A DNA stretch of 64,000 nt from Chitinophagaceae bacterium UBA1946 (GTDB lineage Bacteria; Bacteroidota; Bacteroidia; Chitinophagales; Chitinophagaceae), in assembly GCA_002336815.1 (NCBI GenBank), contig DDEU01000088.1, forward strand, positions 49,285 to 113,284, given 5' to 3'. Every line of letters begins with the position of its first letter. Position 1 is the first letter of the stretch. Both the position numbers and the translations under genes were made by a program. Shown in pieces: positions 28,877 to 39,113 of the stretch. Under the pieces are notes generated by a model. It searched no databases. It had not been told where the DNA came from and was given only the letters and a program-made list of their open reading frames with translations.

Positions 28877-30448
28877 ATGAGGGCAAAATCAATCATATTC
28901 TTCCTGGCAAATACCTGCTTCTGCTTATCAGCTTATTCGCAGCCTAAACAAGCCACCAACCCGGTCATCTATGCCGATGTGCCCGATATGTCAATTGTAA
29001 GAGTTGATACAACTTATTACATGAGCAGCACCACCATGCACATGAACCCGGGTGTACCGGTTATGAGATCCGCCGACCTCGTAAACTGGAAACTGGTCAG
29101 TTATGCATACGATACATTGGCCAGCATGGATGAACTGAATCTCACCAATGGAAAAAACATCTATGGAAGGGGTTCCTGGGCTAGTTGTTTACGTTACCAC
29201 AACGGAACTTTCTATGTTTCTACTTTTTCACAAACGCCGAACAGCACCTTTATTTATTCAACAAAAAATATTGAAAAAGGCCCCTGGAAAAGAATTGCCT
29301 TCTCTCCTTCTTATCATGACCATACTATTTTCTTTGATGATGATGGTAAAGTGTACATGATCACCGGTGCTGGCAGCCTTAAAATATTTGAATTGAACGA
29401 TGACCTCTCTGGTGTAAAAGCAGGAACAGAAAGAATATTAATTGAAAATGCCAGTGCACCTGCAGGCGGCAATATCATGCTCAAAGCAGAAGGGTCGCAG
29501 CTTTTTAAAATAAAAGGCAAGTACTATTTATTCAATATTGTATGGCCACAGGGAGGAATGAGGACTGTACTGGTACACCGTGCCGATCATATTTCCGGCC
29601 CATGGGAAGGAAGGGTTGCCCTGCAGGATAAAGGCGTGGCGCAGGGTGGTTTAATTGATATGCCCGATGGTAGCTGGTACGCCTACCTGTTTCGTGACAA
29701 TGGTGCTGTCGGTAGAATTCCATATCTCGTTCCCGTAAAATGGGAAGACGGATGGCCGGTGCTGGGTGAAAATGGAAAAGTACCGGAACAGCTTGCCCTC
29801 CCTGCAAACAAAAGTCTGATTCCTGGTATTGTGCACTCCGATGAATTTAACAGGAAGAAAGGCGAGCCTGCGCTACCGTTAGTATGGCAATGGAATCATA
29901 ACCCTGATAACAGTCTATGGTCAGTTACGGAACGCAAAGGATTTCTGCGTTTGAGAACAGGCAGGATCGACAGCTCATTTTTAACGGCCCGCAATTCCTT
30001 AACACAAAGAACCATCGGTCCCGTTTGCACCGGCATTATATCTCTTGATGTATCGAATATGAAAGATGGTGATGTTGCAGGCCTGGCATTGCTGCAAAAA
30101 AACTATGGATTGGCAGGAGTAAAGATGAATGGTAACAGCAAATCAATTGTAATGATCAATGCCGGCACCGGTACAGCGGAGGAAGCAGCAGCCATTCCGC
30201 TGCATCAAACCTTTATCTTCTTTAAAGCCGAATGCGATTTCATTGACAGAAAAGATACGGCCAATTTTTTCTATAGCCTCAATGGCAAGAACTGGAAGGC
30301 GATCGGCACGCCCTTAAAAATGAGTTATACGCTGCCACATTTTATGGGCTACCGTTTTACACTATTTAATTATGCAACAAAGAACACCGGCGGCTTTGCT
30401 GATTTCGATTATTTCCGTATCAGCGAAACAAAAACTGGTTTAAAATAA
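28877..30448 (+). CDS. GH43 beta-xylosidase/arabinofuranosidase with C-terminal beta-sandwich, secreted
   Basis: A 523-residue protein with a signal peptide (ending AYSQP). The five-bladed GH43 propeller starts with YADVPDMSIVRV (base Asp in VPDMS). It has HDHTIFFDDDGKVYM (pKa-modulating Asp) and LKAEGSQLFK (likely acid Glu). From about residue 330 a concanavalin-like beta-sandwich follows, the usual xylosidase C-terminal domain. The YADVPD form suggests GH43 subfamily 12 or a near relative, with activity on arabinose side chains; this subfamily call is tentative. Confidence 0.88.
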   Translation: MRAKSIIFFLANTCFCLSAYSQPKQATNPVIYADVPDMSIVRVDTTYYMSSTTMHMNPGVPVMRSADLVNWKLVSYAYDTLASMDELNLTNGKNIYGRGSWASCLRYHNGTFYVSTFSQTPNSTFIYSTKNIEKGPWKRIAFSPSYHDHTIFFDDDGKVYMITGAGSLKIFELNDDLSGVKAGTERILIENASAPAGGNIMLKAEGSQLFKIKGKYYLFNIVWPQGGMRTVLVHRADHISGPWEGRVALQDKGVAQGGLIDMPDGSWYAYLFRDNGAVGRIPYLVPVKWEDGWPVLGENGKVPEQLALPANKSLIPGIVHSDEFNRKKGEPALPLVWQWNHNPDNSLWSVTERKGFLRLRTGRIDSSFLTARNSLTQRTIGPVCTGIISLDVSNMKDGDVAGLALLQKNYGLAGVKMNGNSKSIVMINAGTGTAEEAAAIPLHQTFIFFKAECDFIDRKDTANFFYSLNGKNWKAIGTPLKMSYTLPHFMGYRFTLFNYATKNTGGFADFDYFRISETKTGLK

Positions 30449-30463
30449 CATTGAAGATAATTT

Positions 30464-32404
30464 ATGAAAAGATTGTTTTTACTCATCCTGGTGGCTGGTT
30501 TTTCTGAAATCAGCTTTGCTCAATCAGCAGCCAATACCATCAGCAGCCCGGATAAAAAAATCATTGTCACCTGTGACATTACCAACGCCAGCTATACCAT
30601 TGCATATAAAGGCAGCATCGTTGTAAAAAAATCGGGGCTTGGCATAGTGAGGGAAGATGAAGACTTTTCAAGAAGCCTGGAACTAATAAAAGCTTCGGCA
30701 CCTGTATTGGTGAAAGCTACTTACACTATGCAGACTGCAAAAAAGAAGAACATCCATTATGCAGCAATGCAAAGAGTTTTTGAAACCAGCACCGCATCTG
30801 GTAAAAAGATGAATATCATTTTCCGGGTGTCAAATGATGGCGTTGCATTTCAATATGAATTTCCAGGAAAATCGACAGACATTAAAAAGATAAAAGCTGA
30901 AGCCACCAGCTTTCATTTCAATGAAGGCACCAGGGCTTGGCTGCAACCAAAAACCGAAGCCCAGACAGGTTTTGAACATACCAATCCCTCCTATGAAGCA
31001 CATTACAATATTGATATTGCAACAGGCACTCCTGCTCCTGGCCCCAATGGATGGGTGTACCCTGCACTGTTTAAATACAATGATACCTGGATGCTGGTTA
31101 CGGAGGCTGCTTTAGGAAGAACTTACTGCGGCACTTCACTGCAACAACACTCACCCAACAACGAGTATAAAATTAATTTCCCGGAAACTCCCGAAGTATT
31201 CACCAATGGCAAAGCAACACTGAATCCTGAATCTGCATTGCCCTGGAAAACACCGTGGAGAATTATTGTCATTGGCAGCCTGAACACAATCACTGCATCT
31301 ACACTTGGTACTGACCTGGCATTCCCTTCGAAAAAAATGGATGCTTCTTTTATTAAGCCCGGTAAAGCATCCTGGAGCTGGGTATTACAAAAAGATGATT
31401 CTACCGTATACCATGTACAAAAGAAATTCATTGATTATGCCGCGGATATGAACTGGCAGTACTGCCTCGTTGATGCAGTGTGGGACAAAACGATCGGTTA
31501 CGATTCTATAAAACTTTTGGTGGACTATGCCAAACAGAAAAATATAGGCCTGCTACTATGGTATAATTCTGCCGGCGATTGGAACACCGTAAAGATGACG
31601 CCCAAAGATAAACTGCTAACACATGAAAGCCGGGTAAATGAATTTTCACGATTACAGCAGATGGGTATAAAAGGAATCAAGGTTGATTTTTTTGCCGGTG
31701 ACGGACAGTCTATGATAAATTACTACCAGGACATACTGGACGATGCAGCTACTTATAAACTGCTGGTAAATTTTCATGGCGCAACCTTACCAAGAGGCTT
31801 GCAAAGAACCTATCCCAATTTAATGACAGCAGAGGCTGTACAGGGTTATGAAATGATCACCTTTAATCAGCAGGATGCGAACCTGTATCCGCAACATGCT
31901 ATTATGGTTGCCATGATTCGCAATGCATTCGACCCGATGGATTTTACTCCCATGTGCCTGTATAAAATTCCGAACATTACCAAAACAACCACGTCTGCTT
32001 TTGAACTGGCAACCTCCGTTGCATTTCTGTCAGGCATTCAGCATTTTGCTGAAACACCGGAAGGAATGGTACATATACCGCCGTATGTAAAAGATTTTTT
32101 ACGGGCCCTTCCAAACAGTTGGGACGACTCGAGGTTGATTGAAGCTTTCCCTGGCAAGTTGTACGTGATAGCAAGGAAAGCCGGCAACAAATGGTATGTA
32201 GCAGGACTAAACGGAGAAGATCTTGAAAAAAGACTTTCATTGGATCTGTCTTTTTTAAAAGGTAAAAAAGCCTCATTGATAACCACAGGTTCAGGAATAA
32301 AAAATGAAGTTTCTTTTGAAACAACAAATTCAATCGTGCCTGCAAATGGCAGGATGGAGATCACAGTAAAAGGCAATGATGGATTTGTGGCGGTATTTGA
32401 ATAA
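30464..32404 (+). CDS. GH97 alpha-glycosidase (probably retaining, alpha-galactosidase type)
   Basis: A 646-residue protein with a signal peptide (ending SFAQ). The GH97 N-terminal sandwich, central TIM barrel and C-terminal domain are all present. KVDFF provides Asp408 where the retaining branch (BtGH97b type) has its nucleophile, and Glu457 in TAEAVQGYE is a candidate acid/base. The inverting SusB branch uses Glu residues instead, so a retaining alpha-galactosidase is the better guess. In a hemicellulose locus it may remove alpha-galactose from xyloglucan or xylan side chains. Confidence 0.88.
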   Translation: MKRLFLLILVAGFSEISFAQSAANTISSPDKKIIVTCDITNASYTIAYKGSIVVKKSGLGIVREDEDFSRSLELIKASAPVLVKATYTMQTAKKKNIHYAAMQRVFETSTASGKKMNIIFRVSNDGVAFQYEFPGKSTDIKKIKAEATSFHFNEGTRAWLQPKTEAQTGFEHTNPSYEAHYNIDIATGTPAPGPNGWVYPALFKYNDTWMLVTEAALGRTYCGTSLQQHSPNNEYKINFPETPEVFTNGKATLNPESALPWKTPWRIIVIGSLNTITASTLGTDLAFPSKKMDASFIKPGKASWSWVLQKDDSTVYHVQKKFIDYAADMNWQYCLVDAVWDKTIGYDSIKLLVDYAKQKNIGLLLWYNSAGDWNTVKMTPKDKLLTHESRVNEFSRLQQMGIKGIKVDFFAGDGQSMINYYQDILDDAATYKLLVNFHGATLPRGLQRTYPNLMTAEAVQGYEMITFNQQDANLYPQHAIMVAMIRNAFDPMDFTPMCLYKIPNITKTTTSAFELATSVAFLSGIQHFAETPEGMVHIPPYVKDFLRALPNSWDDSRLIEAFPGKLYVIARKAGNKWYVAGLNGEDLEKRLSLDLSFLKGKKASLITTGSGIKNEVSFETTNSIVPANGRMEITVKGNDGFVAVFE

Positions 32405-32487
32405 GCTTTTATTAGAGCTTTTGAAAAGAATTTATAAGTATTAGTTCAATCAGGAAAAGGGAAAAATATCACGTAAAAAAAAACTAT

Positions 32488-35040
32488 ATGCAACCAAAAA
32501 CTACAACAAAGCCGTTAAGAGCATTCATCCTGTTTGCCTGCTGTGCCGCATTGATGCAAACGGCCACCAGCCAGTCACTTCAACTAAACGATTCCGGTTA
32601 CCTTGAAAAGACCGGCGTAAACATCATGGCATTCAGCAGCCAGTACAACGGTATGTTCTTCGATGAAAAAACTGCTGGCATAGAGATCATTCATCATGGT
32701 GTGCGAACAGCCACCGGTGGTGCCGTAAGGTTGCAAAATACACCTGAACAATGGGACCTCATACCAACACTGGTAAGTCGTAAAACAGACAAAGCAACTA
32801 ACAGCATTGAGGTAACCATGAAATATATAGACTACGATTTCAGCTCCAGGGCCATTGTCAGGGCAAAAGGGAAGGGCGTTGAAATAAGCATTTATTTAGA
32901 TAAACCGTTACCACAAAAACTGGCTGGCAATGCCGGGTTTAACCTGGAATTTTTACCTGCAGCTTATTTTGAAAAAACTTTTTTGATCGATGGCAGGCCC
33001 GGATCATTTCCGCTCTACCCCTCCAGCAATACAAAGATCGAATCTTCCGATAAAAAAATTCCACAGTTTGCCGGGTACAATACTTTTGATGACAGGGGCA
33101 GAAATGAATTTATCATACCCGAAGCAATTGCAACAGGCAGATCAATTTCATTGGCACCGGAAGATCCGGAGCGTTATATAAAAATACAATCTGCCGATGC
33201 CGACCTCTCCCTGTATGATGGCCGCAATCTTGGACAAAACGGCTGGTTCATTGTACGCAGCCTGTTGCCAGCCGATAAAACCGGCAAAGTACTTACCTGG
33301 TATCTTGAACCAAATGCCATCAGCAACTGGAAGCGAAAACCCGTAGTTGAATTTTCGCAGGTTGGTTACAATCCTGCCCAGCAAAAAACGGCAGTGATAG
33401 AACTGGACAAAAATGATACACCATTAAAAACAGCATCACTTTTCCAGGTGAACGCAGATGGAACAGCTGTGAAAAAATTCCAGGCAGCGCTGAATGTTTG
33501 GGGAAGATATCTCCGGTACAATTACCTGAAATTCGATTTTAGTTCTGTAAAGGATCCTGGTCTGTATTTCATTCAATACGGCGATCAAAAAACAAATACT
33601 TTTTCAATCGCTCCCGCTGTATACGATGCTACCTGGCATCCAACACTTGACATTTGGTTCCCGGTACAAATGGATCACATGGCGGTAAATGAAGCTTACC
33701 GTGTATGGCATGGCGTTCCCTACCTCGACGATGCGTTACAGGCGCCTGTTAATATCAATCATTTTGATGGATACAGCATGGGCGCTTCTACCCAAACAAA
33801 ATACAAACCCCTGGAACGCATTCCTGGCTTAGCGATGGGCGGATGGTTTGATGCCGGTGATTTTGATATACAAACAGGATCTCATTGCAACGCCATCCTG
33901 AGCCTGGTAGATGCCGCTGAAAAATTCAAGCTGGGCCGTGATGAAACTTTCATTGACCAGTCGAACCGTTTTGTTGATATTCATCGCCCGGATGGCAAAG
34001 CAGATATTCTTCAGCAAATTGAACATGGCACACTCAACGTGGTAGCACAGGTAAAAAATATAGGCCATCCCGTTAGAGGCATCGTTGTTTCCAACCTGCA
34101 CCAGTATCATCACCTGGGCGATGCCACCAATGAAACAGACAATCTTCCTTACAACCCTGCCTTAAAGCCTTTTGAAACGGACGGAAGATCAAGTGGCACA
34201 AAAGACGATCGCTGGGCCTTTACAGAAAGAACAGCCTTCCTGGATTATTTTACCGCTTCAGCACTTGCAGCAGCCAGCCGTACATTAAAAGGCTTTAATG
34301 ATACCCTTTCTGAACAAAGTCTTTTTTATGCAAAAAAATTATGGGTTGAAAATGACAGCCTTGCCAAAACAGACACTTCAGTTTTTTCTGTTCGGTTTAG
34401 AAGAAACCTGAAAACAGCCGCGGCACTACAACTGTACATCGCAACGAAAGATGAACAATATGCACTGGTCTTTAAAGAAGGCGTATTCCAGTCATTGGAC
34501 AGGTCCATTAATTTCGGGCTCACGCCTGCACTACAGGCGGTAGAATTTATGGATGCCGATTACAAAAAGAAATTACAACCATATATCACTAAGTATAAAG
34601 CAGTTTGTGATGATTATGGTAAACAAAACCCTTATGGAGTGCCCATAGCAACGGGCGGCTGGGGCGGCAGCGGCGGAGTGGTGAATTTTGCCATCACCAA
34701 TTATTATGCAAACAAATACTTTCCTGAAATTATCAACGAAGAATACGTTTACAAAGGCTTGAATTATATTTTCGGATGCCACCCTTATTCGAACCTCTCT
34801 TTTGTTTCTTCTGTGGGAACAAAGTCAAAGAAAATTACCTACGGCAATAACAGGGCCGACTTCAGCTTTATTGCAGGTGGTATTGTTCCCGGCATCCTGG
34901 TATTGAAGCCAGATTTTCCTGAAAACAAAGAAGACTGGCCTTTCTTCTGGGGCGAAAATGAAGTAACGGTGGGCGGCTGTGCAGATTATATTTTCCTTGC
35001 AGCAGCAGCAGCGGAGTTAGCAAAAAGCAAATCAAATTAA
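32488..35040 (+). CDS. GH9 endo-glucanase-like hydrolase with N-terminal Ig-like domain, secreted
   Basis: An 850-residue protein with a signal peptide of about 28 residues. A roughly 260-residue beta-rich N-terminal part precedes the CelD-type Ig-like domain (starting VEFSQVGYNPAQQKTAV, about 290-380) and the (alpha/alpha)6 GH9 domain. GGWFDAGDFD gives the GH9 Asp pair (Asp455, Asp458), and WGENEVTVGG near the C-terminus gives the acid Glu (823 or 825). GH9 enzymes usually cut beta-1,4-glucan, including xyloglucan backbones. The extra N-terminal region of about 260 residues is unusual and unassigned. Confidence 0.87.
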   Translation: MQPKTTTKPLRAFILFACCAALMQTATSQSLQLNDSGYLEKTGVNIMAFSSQYNGMFFDEKTAGIEIIHHGVRTATGGAVRLQNTPEQWDLIPTLVSRKTDKATNSIEVTMKYIDYDFSSRAIVRAKGKGVEISIYLDKPLPQKLAGNAGFNLEFLPAAYFEKTFLIDGRPGSFPLYPSSNTKIESSDKKIPQFAGYNTFDDRGRNEFIIPEAIATGRSISLAPEDPERYIKIQSADADLSLYDGRNLGQNGWFIVRSLLPADKTGKVLTWYLEPNAISNWKRKPVVEFSQVGYNPAQQKTAVIELDKNDTPLKTASLFQVNADGTAVKKFQAALNVWGRYLRYNYLKFDFSSVKDPGLYFIQYGDQKTNTFSIAPAVYDATWHPTLDIWFPVQMDHMAVNEAYRVWHGVPYLDDALQAPVNINHFDGYSMGASTQTKYKPLERIPGLAMGGWFDAGDFDIQTGSHCNAILSLVDAAEKFKLGRDETFIDQSNRFVDIHRPDGKADILQQIEHGTLNVVAQVKNIGHPVRGIVVSNLHQYHHLGDATNETDNLPYNPALKPFETDGRSSGTKDDRWAFTERTAFLDYFTASALAAASRTLKGFNDTLSEQSLFYAKKLWVENDSLAKTDTSVFSVRFRRNLKTAAALQLYIATKDEQYALVFKEGVFQSLDRSINFGLTPALQAVEFMDADYKKKLQPYITKYKAVCDDYGKQNPYGVPIATGGWGGSGGVVNFAITNYYANKYFPEIINEEYVYKGLNYIFGCHPYSNLSFVSSVGTKSKKITYGNNRADFSFIAGGIVPGILVLKPDFPENKEDWPFFWGENEVTVGGCADYIFLAAAAAELAKSKSN

Positions 35041-35050
35041 AAGAGTGACT

Positions 35051-36400
35051 ATGCAACATAAAACAGCGGGCTTATCATTTATTGCAATGATGCTTGGATT
35101 AACATTCAATACATTCAGCCAGAACCCGGTGATACGAAACATGTTTTCCGCTGATCCATCTGCAAGGGTGTTTGGTAATAAAGTATACCTGTACCCATCA
35201 CGCGATATTTTAGCTACGGAAGGGAAAGGGAGAGCCGGGTGGTTCTGCATGGAAGATTACCATGTTTTTTCTTCGGAAGACCTTACCGAATGGACCGATC
35301 ATGGAGTCGTTGTAACACAAAATGCAATTCCCTGGGTGAGGCCTGAGAGTTACAGCATGTGGGCACCTGACTGCATTGAGCGGAATGGAAAATATTATTT
35401 CTATTATCCAACAGCGCCAAAAGATACCATCACCTACGGCTGGGGTTTTCGGATAGGCGTTGCAGTGGCTGACCGCCCGGAAGGTCCATTTGTTGCAGAG
35501 GCGGCTCCCATTAGTGGCGTTCGGGGTATAGATCCCAACGTGTTTATTGACAAAGATGGGCAGGCGTATTTATACTGGTCTGCAGGAAATATCTATGGAG
35601 CAAAGCTGAAAGCAAATATGCTGGAGCTGGATGGCCCGGTAGATACACTGGGTGTGCTGCCCTCCAAAGGATTGAAAGAAGGCCCGTATATGTTTGAGCG
35701 CAACGGGATTTACTATCTAACCTACCCACACGTAGAAAATAAAATTGAAAGGCTTGAATATGCAACAGCCAGCAACCCGCTGGGCCCTTTTAAATTCACG
35801 GGTGTTATCATGGATGAATCTCCCACCGGCTGCTGGACCAATCATCATTCGATCATTGCCTTTAATAACCAATGGTATTTGTTTTATCACCACAATGACT
35901 ATTCACCTGCATTTGACAAAGCAAGGTCTGTAAGGATCGACAGTTTGTTGTTTAATGAAGATGGCAGTATTAAAAAAGTGATACCCACGTTGAGGGGTGT
36001 TGGGGTAACCGCAGCAACAAAACAAATACAAATTGACCGGTTTACACAACACAGCGATAACGGCATTGGCATCAGCTTCATTGATACATCTGATTACTTT
36101 AAAGGATGGAAAACGACTTTTACTTCTCCGGGAGCATGGGTACAATACAACAGTGTTGATTTTAAAAAGAAGGGCTTAAAAAATATAGTTGTGAATGCGA
36201 TGAGCGCATCCGGTGGCAGGTTGCAGGTACACGCAGAAAGTATCAACGGGCCGTTAATTGCAGAAATCAAGATCAATCCAAGCAAGAATCTGGAAATCAC
36301 CAAAGCGCCATTGCTAAAATTTCAGCAGGGCATTCAGCATCTTTTTATTGTATTGAAAGAAGGGGGAAGTATCGCAGCAGACTGGATAAGTTTTGAATAA
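35051..36400 (+). CDS. GH43 arabinofuranosidase/xylosidase with C-terminal CBM6-like domain, secreted
   Basis: I prefer the ATG at 35051 (MQHKTAGLSF); a GTG two codons upstream is possible. A signal peptide of about 22 residues ends near FSQ. The GH43 propeller has SADPSARVFG (base Asp), GIDPNVFIDKDG (second Asp) and LKEGPYMFE (acid Glu). After residue 310 a short beta domain resembles CBM6. Relatives with this DPSARV/YPSRDI start act on arabinoxylan decorations or xylo-oligosaccharides. It is similar in pattern to the cytoplasmic GH43 at 40570, which has lost the signal and CBM. Confidence 0.88.
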   Translation: MQHKTAGLSFIAMMLGLTFNTFSQNPVIRNMFSADPSARVFGNKVYLYPSRDILATEGKGRAGWFCMEDYHVFSSEDLTEWTDHGVVVTQNAIPWVRPESYSMWAPDCIERNGKYYFYYPTAPKDTITYGWGFRIGVAVADRPEGPFVAEAAPISGVRGIDPNVFIDKDGQAYLYWSAGNIYGAKLKANMLELDGPVDTLGVLPSKGLKEGPYMFERNGIYYLTYPHVENKIERLEYATASNPLGPFKFTGVIMDESPTGCWTNHHSIIAFNNQWYLFYHHNDYSPAFDKARSVRIDSLLFNEDGSIKKVIPTLRGVGVTAATKQIQIDRFTQHSDNGIGISFIDTSDYFKGWKTTFTSPGAWVQYNSVDFKKKGLKNIVVNAMSASGGRLQVHAESINGPLIAEIKINPSKNLEITKAPLLKFQQGIQHLFIVLKEGGSIAADWISFE

Positions 36401-36451
36401 CCTTAATCATCAACATATCAAAAACGATTTTTTGAATTTAAAAATGCTTTT

Positions 36452-37981
36452 ATGAAGAAAATTATTGCAAGCTTGTTGTTGCTTTTACCCTGCATCTTAC
36501 ATGCACAAAAAACAACGATCAAAATTGACACAGACAGGATCATCGGTGAAATAGATCCCCGGATCTACGGCGTATTTATGGAGCCGATACATTTCAATGG
36601 AAAAAGGCTGGGCCTTCCGGACTCCGTAGAGTTCAATACTGTTTACGGAACTTTATACGACCCGGCTTCTCCGATGGCCGATGAAAATGGTTTCAGGAAA
36701 GACTACATAGAAGCAATGAAAGAATTAAAGGTGACGAATATGCGCTGGCCGGGCGGCAATTTTTTAATGGGCTATAACTGGGAAGATGGCATTGGCCCAA
36801 AAGAAAAAAGGCCCGTGCGGATAAATATGGCATGGGGTGGCCTTGAAAACAATCATGTTGGAACAGATGAATGGTTCAAACTGAATAAATCTATCAACAG
36901 TGAAAACATACTATGTGCAAACCTTGGGCTGGGCAGTATTATGGAAGCTGCTCATTGGGTGGAGTACTGTAACTACAAAGGGGGGACTTACTATTCAGAC
37001 CTAAGAGCAGCCAATGGCCACAAAGCTCCTTACAATGTTAAGATATGGGATCTTGGGAACGAAGTGGATGGAAAACCCTGGGAGCTCGGGCACAAAAATG
37101 CAGAAGACTATATTGAAGTAGCAAGAGAAGCCGCCAAAGCAATGAAGGCCGTGGATGACAATATCGAATTTGTTGGTTGCGGTTCCTCCTGGTACAGTCA
37201 AAGCGGCTGGGATGAATGGAACCGGAAAGTGTTGACAGGGTTGGGTGATAAGATCAGATACCTTTCCATTCACAGCTATTGGGAGGCTGATGCCGACTAC
37301 TACGGTTATATGGGTGCCAGCTCAAAAATATTTGAAGACAGGATCAACATTACCGCCAGCCAGATTAAAGCGGTATCCACAACGCAGGGATATAAAAACC
37401 CTATTTACCTGTCGGTAGATGAATGGGGAGCTTTTGGCAGAAACTTTATGAATATATTGCCCATTGCACAGTCCTTTAACTCCTTCATCAGACATGCAGA
37501 TGTAGTGAAGATGACCAACTTCACTTTAATGACTTCTTTATTGTCAAACGACCCTAAAAAAGGGAATTATAAATCTCCTTTATTCTACACCTTCCAGCTT
37601 TTCTCCAATAACTGCCTCGGTAGTTCCATTGACACCTATGTTAGCTGTGACACTTTCAACACAGAAAAATACAAGGGCATTACTTACCTAGATGTTACCA
37701 CCACTTATGCAAAAGAAAGTCACACTGTTTTTGTAAATGTGATCAACAGGCACAAGGACAAAGCAATTACAGCAGACATACTGAATACAGCAGGAAGTTT
37801 TGAAACCAAAGCTACAGCAAGTGTGGTTTCAGCCAATGATCTCCAGGAAGCTTTCAGCTACGATAAAAAAGATCAGTATATTCCTGTACAAAAAGAATTG
37901 AATGCAAAAAACAACCAGCTTGCTTTTACCTTTCCACCACATTCATTTACACAGATCAAGCTTACACTTAAAACCAAATAA
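36452..37981 (+). CDS. GH51 alpha-L-arabinofuranosidase (short form), secreted
   Basis: A 509-residue protein with a signal peptide (ending LHAQ). The GH51 barrel begins IDPRIYGVFMEPIHFNGKR. It contains MRWPGGNF, acid/base Glu204 (DLGNEVDG) and nucleophile Glu324 (SVDEWGAF), then a C-terminal sandwich. It lacks the CBM4/9-like insert of the first GH51 (24507), and the two sequences differ strongly, so they are not a recent duplication and probably differ in substrate. Its stop codon is 2 bp before the second GH10 gene. Confidence 0.93.
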   Translation: MKKIIASLLLLLPCILHAQKTTIKIDTDRIIGEIDPRIYGVFMEPIHFNGKRLGLPDSVEFNTVYGTLYDPASPMADENGFRKDYIEAMKELKVTNMRWPGGNFLMGYNWEDGIGPKEKRPVRINMAWGGLENNHVGTDEWFKLNKSINSENILCANLGLGSIMEAAHWVEYCNYKGGTYYSDLRAANGHKAPYNVKIWDLGNEVDGKPWELGHKNAEDYIEVAREAAKAMKAVDDNIEFVGCGSSWYSQSGWDEWNRKVLTGLGDKIRYLSIHSYWEADADYYGYMGASSKIFEDRINITASQIKAVSTTQGYKNPIYLSVDEWGAFGRNFMNILPIAQSFNSFIRHADVVKMTNFTLMTSLLSNDPKKGNYKSPLFYTFQLFSNNCLGSSIDTYVSCDTFNTEKYKGITYLDVTTTYAKESHTVFVNVINRHKDKAITADILNTAGSFETKATASVVSANDLQEAFSYDKKDQYIPVQKELNAKNNQLAFTFPPHSFTQIKLTLKTK

Positions 37982-37983
37982 AC

Positions 37984-39093
37984 ATGACGATTAATAAAAA
38001 TAAGATGAAGCTTGCATTGTTTCTATTGCTTTTAACAGGCAGTGTTAACGAGATTGCAGCCCAGGGAAAACTACCTTCTTTAAAAAAACTGTTTAAAAAT
38101 GATTTTACCATTGGCACCGCACTCAATACCGTGCAAATCGAAGAGAAGGATGCAAAGGCAGCAGCATTGATCGCACAACAGTTCAACACCGCAACGCCGG
38201 AAAATATCATGAAGGCGGAGATCATTCATCCGCAATGGGGCACCTATAATTTTGAGTTGGCAGATAAAATGCTGGCTTACTGCCAAAAAAACAAGATTGG
38301 TGTTAACGCCCACACCTTGATATGGCACAGCCAGTTGCCACGGTTTGCCTACGCCATCCAAAGTACTGATTCATTCAAAACTTTTTTTACGAATCACATT
38401 ACCACTATTGCTTCCCGTTATGATAAAAAAGTATATTCATGGGACGTAGTAAATGAAGCATTGAATGAAGATGGCAGTATGCGCAATTCCGTTTTCCTGA
38501 AAAAACTGGGGAATGATTTTGTTACTGATGCGTTCCGGATTGCACAGGCTGCTGCCCCCAATACACAACTGTACTACAATGATTATAATAACGAGCAACC
38601 AGCTAAACGTGCCGGCTGCATTGCACTGATCAAAAAAATTCAGCAGGCAGGCGTGCGCATTGATGGCGTGGGCATACAAGGCCACTGGCATTTAGGAAAA
38701 CTACCTTTGAAAGAGATCGAAGAAAGCATTGAGCAATATGCAGCACTGGGTATTAAGGTGATGTTTACCGAATTGGACATTGAAGTGCTTCCCCGAAATT
38801 TTGAAGGTGCTGATATAGCGCAGCGGATGAAGTCTGACCCGTCATTGGACCCTTATAAAAATGGATTACCAGATAGTGTAGAGCAAAAGCTGGCTGCAGA
38901 CTATGAATCTTTATTTAAACTGTTCCTCAAACACAGCGACAAAATTGAACGGGTTACATTCTGGGGTGTAAATGACGGGCAAAGCTGGCTGAATGGATGG
39001 CCCGTTCCCGGAAGAACGAATTACCCATTGCTATTCGACCGGAACTTTCAACCCAAACCGGCCTTCTACAAAGTGATTGCTTTGAAAAAATAA
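37984..39093 (+). CDS. GH10 endo-1,4-beta-xylanase (second copy), secreted
   Basis: A 369-residue GH10 enzyme with a signal peptide ending near EIAAQG. Acid/base Glu158 lies in WDVVNEAL and nucleophile Glu263 in FTELDIEV. It shares the layout of the first GH10 (21651), including the GVQGHW/GMQGHW and PGRTNYPLL segments. The surrounding residues differ enough to suggest older paralogues with split roles, for example surface endo-cutting against periplasmic oligosaccharide cutting. A start at 38008 (MKLALFLL) is also possible. Confidence 0.94.
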   Translation: MTINKNKMKLALFLLLLTGSVNEIAAQGKLPSLKKLFKNDFTIGTALNTVQIEEKDAKAAALIAQQFNTATPENIMKAEIIHPQWGTYNFELADKMLAYCQKNKIGVNAHTLIWHSQLPRFAYAIQSTDSFKTFFTNHITTIASRYDKKVYSWDVVNEALNEDGSMRNSVFLKKLGNDFVTDAFRIAQAAAPNTQLYYNDYNNEQPAKRAGCIALIKKIQQAGVRIDGVGIQGHWHLGKLPLKEIEESIEQYAALGIKVMFTELDIEVLPRNFEGADIAQRMKSDPSLDPYKNGLPDSVEQKLAADYESLFKLFLKHSDKIERVTFWGVNDGQSWLNGWPVPGRTNYPLLFDRNFQPKPAFYKVIALKK

Positions 39094-39113
39094 CCAATAC
39101 TAAAACCAAAAAC

